Source: Ardenticatenales bacterium
Lineage (GTDB): Bacteria; Chloroflexota; Anaerolineae; Promineifilales; UBA4811
DNA: 12,769 bases
Assembly: GCA_030667645.1 (NCBI GenBank)
Contig: DAOUVM010000026.1
Coordinates: forward strand, 1-12,769
Direction of reading: 5' to 3'
In this document: in pieces, positions 7,542-12,769 of the stretch
Layout of the letters: each line of letters opens with the position of its first letter
Position numbering within the stretch: position 1 is the first letter of the stretch
Notes under the pieces: model-generated
What the model saw: the letters and a program-made list of their open reading frames with translations, nothing else
Databases searched by the model: none
Told to the model about the DNA's origin: nothing
Program-made: the position numbers and the translations under genes

Positions 7542-8438
7542 CTATCCCTTAACGCCGCCTGCTGAGAGCCCCTCGGCCAGGAAGCGCTCCATTCCCAGGA
7601 ACAACACAATCACCGGGATTGTCATGACGGTAGAGGCGGCCATTACCACATGCGGCCGCGGGCTGGGATCGCTAAAGATGGTATTGATCTTGATGGGCAT
7701 GGTGAACATATCGCGGTTGTTGAGAAAGACTAGCGCGTAGAGGAACTCGTTCCAGGCAATCATAAAGGTGTACATACCCACCGACACCAGCGCCGGCACA
7801 GCCAATGGCAGTGTGATGCGCCATATGACACCAATGCGGCTGCAGCCGTCGATCAATCCCGCCTGTTCGATCTCGGCTGGGATGGTCCGAAAGTAGTTGG
7901 CCAGCATGTAAAGCGCTACCGGCAGCGTCTGCGCCAGGTAGGTCAGGACCAACACGGATAGATTGTCCTGCACGTCGAATCCAATCCGCCGGGCAAGTTG
8001 AGCCAGCATGGCAAAGAGAGGGATGATGAGGAGCACGCCGGGAATCAAGTAGACTAGCAGGATACCGTTCAGCAGCAGGTCCTTTCCCCTGAACTTGAGC
8101 CGGGCAATGGCATATGCGCCGAGTGTGGAGAGGATCACGGCGATGAGCGCCGTGGGGATTGCGACCTTGGCGCTATTGACGATGTTGGCTCCAAAGTTCT
8201 GAAAGTGGTCCCACTCGGAGTCGAATAGCTCCCGGTAGGCATCCAGCCGCAGGGCGGAAGGAATGTAGGTTGGCGTGCGGCCGGCGATTTCAGACCCAGT
8301 CTTAAAGGAGGAACTGACCATCCAGTAAAAGGGAAACAGGATTGTGGTCAGAAAAACCAATAGCACCAGCAGGAAGAAAAAGCGCTGCCAATTTAACCAG
8401 CGTCCCATCCGGTCAATAAAGTTCATCTGTTTGTCCAT
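7542..8438 (-). CDS. Carbohydrate ABC transporter permease, MalG-type
   Basis: A 298-residue inner-membrane subunit of a CUT1-type sugar importer. The order of features is typical: a cytoplasmic N-terminus, a first span near 20-42 ending FPFYWMVSSSFK, spans near 92-112, 122-143, 161-182, 213-237 and 264-282, and the C-terminal signature ERFLAEGLSAGGVKG. The EAA loop that docks onto the ATPase is IPAEIEQAGLIDGCSRIGVI (186-205), with the conserved glycine at G198, followed by LPLAVPAL. The ATG is preceded by AGGTGG at 7 nt, and the gene starts 11 nt after the first permease, so the two are co-translated partners. Substrate specificity is set by the binding protein and context; a glucosylglycerate-like solute is the best guess. 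Confidence 0.93.
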   Translation of the reverse strand: MDKQMNFIDRMGRWLNWQRFFFLLVLLVFLTTILFPFYWMVSSSFKTGSEIAGRTPTYIPSALRLDAYRELFDSEWDHFQNFGANIVNSAKVAIPTALIAVILSTLGAYAIARLKFRGKDLLLNGILLVYLIPGVLLIIPLFAMLAQLARRIGFDVQDNLSVLVLTYLAQTLPVALYMLANYFRTIPAEIEQAGLIDGCSRIGVIWRITLPLAVPALVSVGMYTFMIAWNEFLYALVFLNNRDMFTMPIKINTIFSDPSPRPHVVMAASTVMTIPVIVLFLGMERFLAEGLSAGGVKG

Positions 8439-8449
8439 AGGGCACCCAC

Positions 8450-9406
8450 CTACTCTTCCGTGCCGCGCATCACGATGCGCACATAGAAAACCATAAAAAC
8501 GACCAAAATGATCATCAAGATCATTGAGCTTGCCGCTCCCTTGCCAAAGTCAAAGAGGCGGAAACTGAATTCGTAGGTCAGCACCGGCAAGACCTTGGTA
8601 CCAAAACCGCCGCCGGTGAGCAGAAAGATGTCATCGAACTTGTTAAAAGTCCACATTAGCCGCAGCAGAAAGATGGACCCCAACACGTAGCGCAGTTCGG
8701 GCAGGGTGACGTTGGCGAATTTCTGGATGGCACTGGCACCGTCCACATCAGCCGCTTCGTAGAGGGTCTTGTCGATCGCCTGCAAGCGGGCCAAAAGCAT
8801 CAGCATGGCGAATGGGAAATAGCGCCAGGCCTGAAAGAGCACCACCAGCCCCAGCGCCAGCCCGCGGGTCGCCAGGTACGCCTTGGGAAGTTCGATCAAA
8901 CCCAGGCTCATCAAGATGTGATTGAGTACTCCGGAGGGCCTGGGGTCGAGCAGCCAACTCCAGGCAAAGGCGACGCCGACGACCGGGGCCACGTAGGGGA
9001 TCAGAAAGATTCCGCGTGCGATCCCCCGCGCCTTGAACGGTTGATTGAGCACAATCGCGGCGCCGAGTCCGACCACTATGGTGAGCGCGGTGGATACAAA
9101 GGAATAGATGATGGTGGTGACGGCTGCGCCCCAGTTCTGAAGGTTGTGGTATTTGAACGCGTAATCATTGATCACGTTCTTGTAGTTTTCCAGGCCGGTA
9201 AAGGGAGCGTTAAAAACGTCGTTCAGGTTGTTCAGTCCCACGTCGCGGAAGCTGATCCAGACACTAAAAATCGCTGGGAACAGCACCACCCCAAAGACGA
9301 TGAGCGCAGTAGGCAGAATGAGGAACCAGGCCAGGCGCGCCTCTTTGGCCTCGAACGAGTTACTGAACCATCCTCTTCTCGGTGATGATTCGGCACGAGT
9401 GGTCAT
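8450..9406 (-). CDS. Carbohydrate ABC transporter permease, MalF-type
   Basis: A 318-residue inner-membrane permease of the same CUT1 importer. Start at 9406 is chosen because GAGGTG stands directly before that ATG; the open frame runs further upstream but crosses the strong intercistronic hairpin. A first span near 25-50 is followed by a periplasmic loop with the family motif FTGLENYKNVI (69-79), then spans near 95-120, 131-152, 182-205, 240-262 and 292-312. The EAA loop reads LYEAADVDGASAIQKF (215-230), with the conserved glycine at G223, and LPEL follows. It forms a heterodimer with the MalG-type permease encoded 11 nt downstream. No ATPase gene accompanies the pair in this window. Confidence 0.93.
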   Translation of the reverse strand: MTTRAESSPRRGWFSNSFEAKEARLAWFLILPTALIVFGVVLFPAIFSVWISFRDVGLNNLNDVFNAPFTGLENYKNVINDYAFKYHNLQNWGAAVTTIIYSFVSTALTIVVGLGAAIVLNQPFKARGIARGIFLIPYVAPVVGVAFAWSWLLDPRPSGVLNHILMSLGLIELPKAYLATRGLALGLVVLFQAWRYFPFAMLMLLARLQAIDKTLYEAADVDGASAIQKFANVTLPELRYVLGSIFLLRLMWTFNKFDDIFLLTGGGFGTKVLPVLTYEFSFRLFDFGKGAASSMILMIILVVFMVFYVRIVMRGTEE

Positions 9407-9458
9407 CAGGCACCTCGCTGCACGGGAGCACGCCGGTGCGCCCCCATGTGAATCATTG

Positions 9459-9488
9459 AGAGACGCCCGGCCTGGGCCGGGCGTCTCT
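9459..9488 (-). other. Strong intercistronic hairpin after the binding-protein gene
   Basis: AGAGACGCCCGGCC (9459-9472) and its exact complement (9475-9488) form a perfect 14-bp GC-rich stem around TG. It lies 18 nt past the binding-protein stop and about 50 nt before the permease start. No T-run follows on the minus strand, so complete termination is unlikely. Such structures commonly protect the binding-protein mRNA 3' end and lower permease expression, as in malE-malF. Confidence 0.75.
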
Positions 9489-9506
9489 GGACTGCACAAC
9501 TGGGCG

Positions 9507-11024
9507 TTATTCGGCGCGTTCGGCGAGGATTGCCTCAACCTGCTCTTGTAGCAAGGCTGCGCCCTCTTCTGGCGTCATGGTCCCTTCCAGGGCGATGTTG
9601 CTGATAACCTGTGGGATCAGTAGCCGGGCCTCAATCTCACCTACGACAGCGCGCTGGACGGCGTCATAGTCCGGCCGGAAGAGCCAGCGCTGCATGGTCT
9701 CAAACCCGGCCGCGATCTGCTCCAGCGTCTCTTCGGGATAGTTCTGAAAGTAATCGCTGGCGCTCTTCCATTCATCCACTGCACTCTTGAGTACCGGGAC
9801 CTTGCCAAAGGGAGCCAGTGCCAGCACGTCCTGGTAACCCTCGGTGAGGAAGAATTCGATCACGTCCTGTGCCTCGGGGTCAGCGCCATCCATGATGGCC
9901 AGGGTGACCAACTGGCCGTAGGATGCCGCGCCGTTGGGGCCCTCCATCATGGGGGCAAAGCCGGTCCGCAGCGCCAGATCGTCAAAGGCGAGTTCCGCCT
10001 GGCCGCCCGCTTCGAGACCGGATCCATCCACCAGGTCATCCATGATGTAGGTGGAGTAGAAGAGCATCGCGGCCTGGTCGTACTCATAGCCCTCGCGAGC
10101 CCCGCGCCAGTACTGCGGGCCCGGTGTGGAGCAGTCCTGCAGGCTGGTGTACCATGCGAGCGCCTCGGTCATCTCGGGGGTGTCAAAGGTCACGTTGCCG
10201 GCCGCATCAAATGGCCAGGCATCGTTGGAGATGGCCACCTGCTCAAAGATCTGGTGCCCATAGTTCTGTCCGGGATCGGAGCCGATGGTCATGCCGTAGA
10301 GGAGTCCGCCGGTGCCGGGGGTGGCTGTGCAGGCGGCCGAGATGTCGTCCCATGTCACGGGAGCGTTCAGGCCCAGTTCATCAAAGACGTCGGACCGGTA
10401 CCAGATCGCCTGGATCCAGCCGTCGTACGGGAGCGCAGCGCGCTTGCCGGTGGCGGGGTCGGTCACCATCTGCAGCGGGCCGTCCCGAAAGTCGTCTTCA
10501 CCGATGCTGGCGATGACGGCCTCGGCCGCGTCCTGGTCCAAGATGCCGTCGGCGGCAAAGGTAGCCACGCGCTCAATTCCCATGCGAACGATGTCGGGCA
10601 GCCGGTTGGCGGCCCGCGCGGTGGCAATCCGTTGCGAAACGCCTGCCTCCTCAATGGGGATGATGCGAAGGTCCACTGTCGGGTTCGCGGCCATGTAGGC
10701 TGCCGCGACAGCCTCGTAGGTGTTGACCCGTTCTTCTTCATTGTCGGTGGTCCAGAATTCGACGACCACCTTCTCGACCGGCTCGGCTTCCACCTCGACG
10801 ACCACAGTGACCTCAACTTCCTTCTCGACCTCGACCTCTACCTCTACTTCTTTCTCCACCTCGACGATCGTGGTGACCTCTACCTCTTTTTCGACCTCTA
10901 CCTCTACTTCTTTCTCCACGACGCGGGTCACTTCGACCTCTTTCTCGACCACCTCGGGTTCGCAGGCGGCGAGCGCCACCGTGAATACCAGGCCGAGCAG
11001 CAAAAGAATTCGTATGGTTCTCAC
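9507..11024 (-). CDS. Sugar ABC transporter solute-binding lipoprotein with N-terminal Glu/Val repeat linker
   Basis: A 505-residue extracytoplasmic binding protein (family 1 SBP) that captures the solute and delivers it to the two permeases encoded downstream. The GTG at 11024 is taken as start because AGGAGGA lies exactly 6 nt upstream; a TTG six codons earlier sits in front of that ribosome site and is unlikely. A lipoprotein signal follows: RTIR, a hydrophobic core and lipobox ALAAC with C21. Residues 22 to about 85 form a repetitive linker of alternating Glu, Val and Lys (EKEVEV units). The folded domain begins near VVVEFWTTDNEEERVNTYEAV, with AAYMAANPTVDLRIIPIEE and RLPDIVRMG as typical SBP strands and helices, and ends in a long helical C-terminus. 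Linkers of this kind are familiar from Chloroflexota binding proteins. Fold assignment is firm; ligand is inferred from the operon. Confidence 0.92.
   Translation of the reverse strand: MRTIRILLLLGLVFTVALAACEPEVVEKEVEVTRVVEKEVEVEVEKEVEVTTIVEVEKEVEVEVEVEKEVEVTVVVEVEAEPVEKVVVEFWTTDNEEERVNTYEAVAAAYMAANPTVDLRIIPIEEAGVSQRIATARAANRLPDIVRMGIERVATFAADGILDQDAAEAVIASIGEDDFRDGPLQMVTDPATGKRAALPYDGWIQAIWYRSDVFDELGLNAPVTWDDISAACTATPGTGGLLYGMTIGSDPGQNYGHQIFEQVAISNDAWPFDAAGNVTFDTPEMTEALAWYTSLQDCSTPGPQYWRGAREGYEYDQAAMLFYSTYIMDDLVDGSGLEAGGQAELAFDDLALRTGFAPMMEGPNGAASYGQLVTLAIMDGADPEAQDVIEFFLTEGYQDVLALAPFGKVPVLKSAVDEWKSASDYFQNYPEETLEQIAAGFETMQRWLFRPDYDAVQRAVVGEIEARLLIPQVISNIALEGTMTPEEGAALLQEQVEAILAERAE
10790..10960 (-). 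repeat. Degenerate tandem repeat encoding the (E/V/K)-rich linker of the binding protein
   Basis: The mRNA strand is purine-rich and repeats GAGGTCGAG- and AAAGAAGTAGAG-like units. A 29-bp block at 10831-10859 recurs exactly at 10891-10919, a 60-bp period or 20 codons. This implies expansion by duplication of a 20-residue module. The tract encodes residues near 22-80 of the lipoprotein. Confidence 0.85.
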
Positions 11025-11030
11025 TTCAAG

Positions 11031-11037
11031 TCCTCCT
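11031..11037 (-). promoter_or_regulatory. Ribosome binding site fixing the GTG start of the binding protein
   Basis: AGGAGGA on the minus strand with 6-nt spacing to GTG at 11024-11022. This near-perfect site decides the start in favour of GTG and predicts high translation. Confidence 0.8.
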
Positions 11038-11131
11038 ATCAAATCGAACTCATCTTGAACACAATCGGATCAGCTACAGAACGAATACGATGAATCGCAA
11101 CACCTCCTTTCTCCGGGCACGTGCCTGCGCC

Positions 11132-12211
11132 CTACCCGCCATCAGGCGGAGGGCCACTGGAATCACGGATTATCAACTGCGGGGTCAGGATTACTTGCGT
11201 CTCTGCCGCTGTTTCCCCCTCTCTGCTGGATCGGCTGGCATCCTGCCTCGTCTCCGGGGCCAACTGCCCCTGGATCAGCTGTACTAGCATTCGGGTGATA
11301 CGCTGGCCGATCTCATAGATGGGCTGGCGCACGGTGGTCAGCGGGGGATGAGCGTGTTCGGCCAGAGGTATGTCGTCAAAGCCACCCACGGAGAGGTCCT
11401 GACCTATGACAAGCCCCAATTTCTGGGCCGCGCTCATGGCGCCCAGCGCCATCAGGTCATTGCAGGCGATAATGGCGGTGGGGCGGGGGTCGAGCGCCAG
11501 CAAGGTTTGTGCTGCCTGGAAACCGCCGCGCTGGGTGAGATCGCCGCCGATAATGAGCGCCTGATCCGGTTCCAATCCGTTTGCCCGCAGGGTGTCGCGA
11601 TATCCGGCCACACGCAACTGGCAGAACATCAGCCCTGCCGGGGCGGAGACTAGGCCGATGCGCCGGTGCCCCAGATCTGCCATATGTTGGGTGATGAGTT
11701 GCGTACCGGCGTAGCTGTCCTCGTCCACGTATGGGAAACTGCTGCCCAGGTCGCTGCGGCCAAAGGCGACAAACGGAAAGCTCTGCTCGCTCAGGAAACG
11801 AATTCGCTCGTCATTCTGGCGAGTGCGAACGACGAGAACGCCATCCGCCCGCCGGCCGTGGACAATGCGGCGGTATGTTTCGCGTTCGTCCTCGCTATCC
11901 GGGGATTGGGTAGAGACCAGCAGGTCAAAGTGGTGCCGCCCGGCTTCATTCCCGATGCCAGCCAGTAATTCGCTGAAGAATGGATCGGAGAATCGCGGTC
12001 CGGGTGTTGGGACGACAAAGGCTAGTGTATCGGTACGTTGTTTCTGGAGGTGACGAGCGGTGATGTTTGGATAATAGCCCATCTCTTTGGCCGCCGCGCG
12101 GACCCGTTGGCGGGTACCTTTAGCGACATCGTCATAGCCGGCCAGAGCGCGCGACACGGTAGTAACGGAGAGTCCGACGTGCTTGGCGATGTCCTTGAGT
12201 GTGATTGTCAT
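11132..12211 (-). CDS. LacI-family transcriptional regulator of the sugar operon
   Basis: A 359-residue repressor. The N-terminal helix-turn-helix is TLKDIAKHVGLSVTTVSRAL (4-23), followed by the hinge-helix segment YYPNITARHLQKQRT (46-60), both characteristic of LacI/GalR proteins. The rest is a periplasmic-binding-protein-like sensor domain: TLAFVVPT (62-69), FSDPFFSELLAGI (75-87), GHRRIGLVSAP (181-191), ACNDLMALGAM (249-259) and SVGGFDDIPLAEHAHPPLTTV (274-294). The ATG at 12211 starts the canonical domain but has no evident ribosome site. An extra segment near 321-337 (rich in Arg, Ser and Glu) makes the C-terminal loop longer than usual. The gene is first in the operon, 107 bp before the binding-protein gene. 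Two operator-like palindromes in its own promoter imply autoregulation. The inducer is probably the imported glycoside or a product of it (inference). Confidence 0.93.
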   Translation of the reverse strand: MTITLKDIAKHVGLSVTTVSRALAGYDDVAKGTRQRVRAAAKEMGYYPNITARHLQKQRTDTLAFVVPTPGPRFSDPFFSELLAGIGNEAGRHHFDLLVSTQSPDSEDERETYRRIVHGRRADGVLVVRTRQNDERIRFLSEQSFPFVAFGRSDLGSSFPYVDEDSYAGTQLITQHMADLGHRRIGLVSAPAGLMFCQLRVAGYRDTLRANGLEPDQALIIGGDLTQRGGFQAAQTLLALDPRPTAIIACNDLMALGAMSAAQKLGLVIGQDLSVGGFDDIPLAEHAHPPLTTVRQPIYEIGQRITRMLVQLIQGQLAPETRQDASRSSREGETAAETQVILTPQLIIRDSSGPPPDGG

Positions 12212-12235
12212 GCTGCTGCGGTGGCAAATGGCACC

Positions 12236-12254
12236 GTCCAAAACGTTTTGGACG
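12236..12254. promoter_or_regulatory. LacI-type operator O1, overlapping the predicted transcription start
   Basis: GTCCAAAAACGTTTTGGAC has 8-bp inverted arms around ACG and contains AAAACGTTTT with the central CG typical of LacI-family operators. It lies at about +3 to +21 relative to the predicted start near 12256. Twelve bases (AAACGTTTTGGA) are identical to the second site. Confidence 0.75.
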
Positions 12255-12262
12255 CACCAATA

Positions 12263-12291
12263 TTGTAATCCGAAACGTTTTGGAAGTCAAA
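12263..12291 (-). promoter_or_regulatory. Sigma70-like promoter of the lacI-led sugar operon
   Basis: On the minus strand the -35 TTGACT (12291-12286; 5 of 6 to consensus) and the -10 TACAAT (12268-12263; 5 of 6) are separated by exactly 17 bp. AT-rich sequence lies just upstream of the -35. Transcription should begin near 12256, giving a leader of about 45 nt before the regulator ATG. Confidence 0.8.
12271..12284. promoter_or_regulatory. LacI-type operator O2, inside the promoter spacer
   Basis: CCGAAACGTTTTGG is a 14-bp near-palindrome with a central CG and half-sites CCGAAAC / CCAAAAC. It occupies most of the 17-bp spacer between -35 and -10, so a bound repressor would directly exclude RNA polymerase. 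Its centre is 32 bp from that of O1, about three helical turns, which places both sites on one DNA face. Confidence 0.75.
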
Positions 12292-12300
12292 CAATTTTAA

Positions 12301-12337
12301 GGTTGGGATTTGGGCGCAAAGCAACCAAACCCCAACC
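12301..12337. repeat. 13-bp inverted repeat between the divergent promoters
   Basis: GGTTGGGATTTGG (12301-12313) and CCAAACCCCAACC (12325-12337) are complementary at 12 of 13 positions. In a minus-strand RNA the odd pair would be a G-U wobble. The loop is 11 nt. It sits 10 bp upstream of the regulator's -35 and about 50 bp from the response-regulator -35. Role unknown: protein site, or a terminator-like structure. Confidence 0.6.
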
Positions 12338-12388
12338 CCGTCTCTCTACCGTCGCCGCTGCCCCTTTCTCAACACCCTCCAGGGTTAT

Positions 12389-12417
12389 TTGCTGCCTCTG
12401 ATTGACCCCGGTATACT
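12389..12417 (+). promoter_or_regulatory. Candidate promoter of the response-regulator gene
   Basis: TTGCTG (12389-12394, 3 of 6) and TATACT (12412-12417, 5 of 6) are separated by 17 bp. The start would fall near 12424, giving a very short leader that includes the ribosome site AAGGAGG at 12425-12431. The weak -35 suggests activator help or an upstream alternative. Confidence 0.4.
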
Positions 12418-12436
12418 TGAAGCCAAGGAGGCTCAT

Positions 12437-12769
12437 ATGGCACGGATTCTGGTAATAGATGACGATCCGGTCATCCGAAAGATCATCGCTACCATCCTGG
12501 GCCGCCAGCGCCACCAGGTGGTTGCGGCGTCGGATGGGCGGGAAGGGTTGGCCGCGGCCGGAGCGCACAAGCCCGATGTGGCCATCATTGACGTGATGAT
12601 GCCCGGAATCGATGGTTATGAAGTCACCCGGCGCCTGCGCCGAGACCCCGATTTTATCCATCTGCCTATTCTCATCCTCACCGGACGATCCGAACTGCAG
12701 GAAAAACTCAATGCTTTTGAGGCTGGTGCGGATGATTACATGAGCAAGCCATTCGAGCCGGCGGAACTA
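12437..12769 (+). CDS. Two-component response regulator, receiver domain (partial, C-terminus beyond window)
   Basis: The first 111 residues are present and the frame is open at the last base. The start has AAGGAGG at 5-nt spacing. The receiver (CheY-like) fold is complete in its key residues: acidic pocket D8, D9 and D10 in LVIDDDP, phospho-acceptor D52 in IIDVMMPGIDGYEV, T82 in ILTGRSE and K104 in YMSKPFEPAEL. It is divergent from the sugar operon with 225 bp between start codons, so co-regulation is possible but not required. Whether an output domain (DNA-binding, diguanylate cyclase or other) follows, or the protein is a stand-alone receiver, cannot be seen here. No histidine kinase gene lies in the window. 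Confidence 0.93.
   Translation, partial: MARILVIDDDPVIRKIIATILGRQRHQVVAASDGREGLAAAGAHKPDVAIIDVMMPGIDGYEVTRRLRRDPDFIHLPILILTGRSELQEKLNAFEAGADDYMSKPFEPAEL

Noticed and set aside
10831..10919. Exact 29-bp repeat considered as a CRISPR-like or minisatellite element
   Set aside because: There are only two copies, both in frame within the linker of a clear coding gene; it is a coding repeat.
11025..11042. TTG at 11042 as an alternative start of the binding protein
   Set aside because: It lies ahead of AGGAGGA, whose 6-nt spacing points to the GTG at 11024; the lipoprotein signal also starts better there.
10254..11093. Open frame of 279 codons on the plus strand opposite the binding-protein gene, with Asp/Leu/Tyr-rich repeats
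   Set aside because: The repeats are the antisense reading of the Glu/Val/Lys linker; the minus-strand frame has a lipobox, ribosome site and SBP fold.
12287..12661. Minus-strand open frame of 124 codons across the response regulator and intergenic region
   Set aside because: It is antisense to the receiver domain and crosses the regulator promoter; no family features.

Overview
The window looks like a chromosomal segment of a GC-rich bacterium, most likely a member of the Chloroflexota (Anaerolineae/Caldilineae-type). The main clue is the sugar-binding lipoprotein: its mature N-terminus carries a long Glu/Val/Lys tract (EKEVEV-type repeats), a hallmark I associate with solute-binding proteins of that phylum. 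Gene content, sigma70-like promoters and AGGAGG-type ribosome sites fit a free-living heterotroph. The assignment is an inference; no rRNA gene is present. I see no tRNA or rRNA gene, insertion sequence or CRISPR array.

Left part (1-1873, minus strand): a tightly coupled three-gene unit. A YdjM/DUF457-type membrane protein is followed by a nitrilase-superfamily amidohydrolase and then endonuclease IV (nfo), which is cut by the left edge. Both junctions are ATGA stop/start overlaps. Next (1992-3296, plus strand) is a divergently transcribed, MATE/MOP-like membrane protein. The two sets share a 118-bp region with back-to-back promoter candidates. A convergent glycerophosphodiester phosphodiesterase gene follows (3323-4120, minus).

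Central and right part (4364-12291, minus strand): a carbohydrate-uptake operon of about 7.9 kb. In transcription order it holds a LacI-type regulator, a CUT1 solute-binding lipoprotein, two MalF/MalG-type permeases, a GT4 glycosyltransferase and a GH13_18 phosphorylase closely resembling E. coli YcjM (glucosylglycerate phosphorylase). No transporter ATPase is encoded, so the importer presumably borrows a shared MsmK/MalK-type ATPase. The promoter in front of the regulator is well defined: TTGACT, 17 bp, TACAAT. One operator-like palindrome lies exactly in the spacer and a second lies over the predicted transcription start, which implies autoregulation and substrate induction of the whole set. 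Two intercistronic hairpins (after the binding protein and before the glycosyltransferase) probably set different expression levels along the operon.

The proposed logic is that the importer brings in a glucosylglycerate-like solute. The phosphorylase splits it with phosphate to glucose 1-phosphate and glycerate, or runs in reverse. The GT4 enzyme adds or builds a sugar in the same pathway; mannosylglucosylglycerate synthesis is a candidate. The layout parallels the E. coli ycj cluster (LacI regulator, binding protein, two permeases, YcjM), but a GT4 glycosyltransferase stands where E. coli has its dehydrogenase/epimerase/kojibiose phosphorylase genes.

Right edge (12437-12769, plus strand): the receiver domain of a two-component response regulator, divergent from the sugar operon and cut by the window end.
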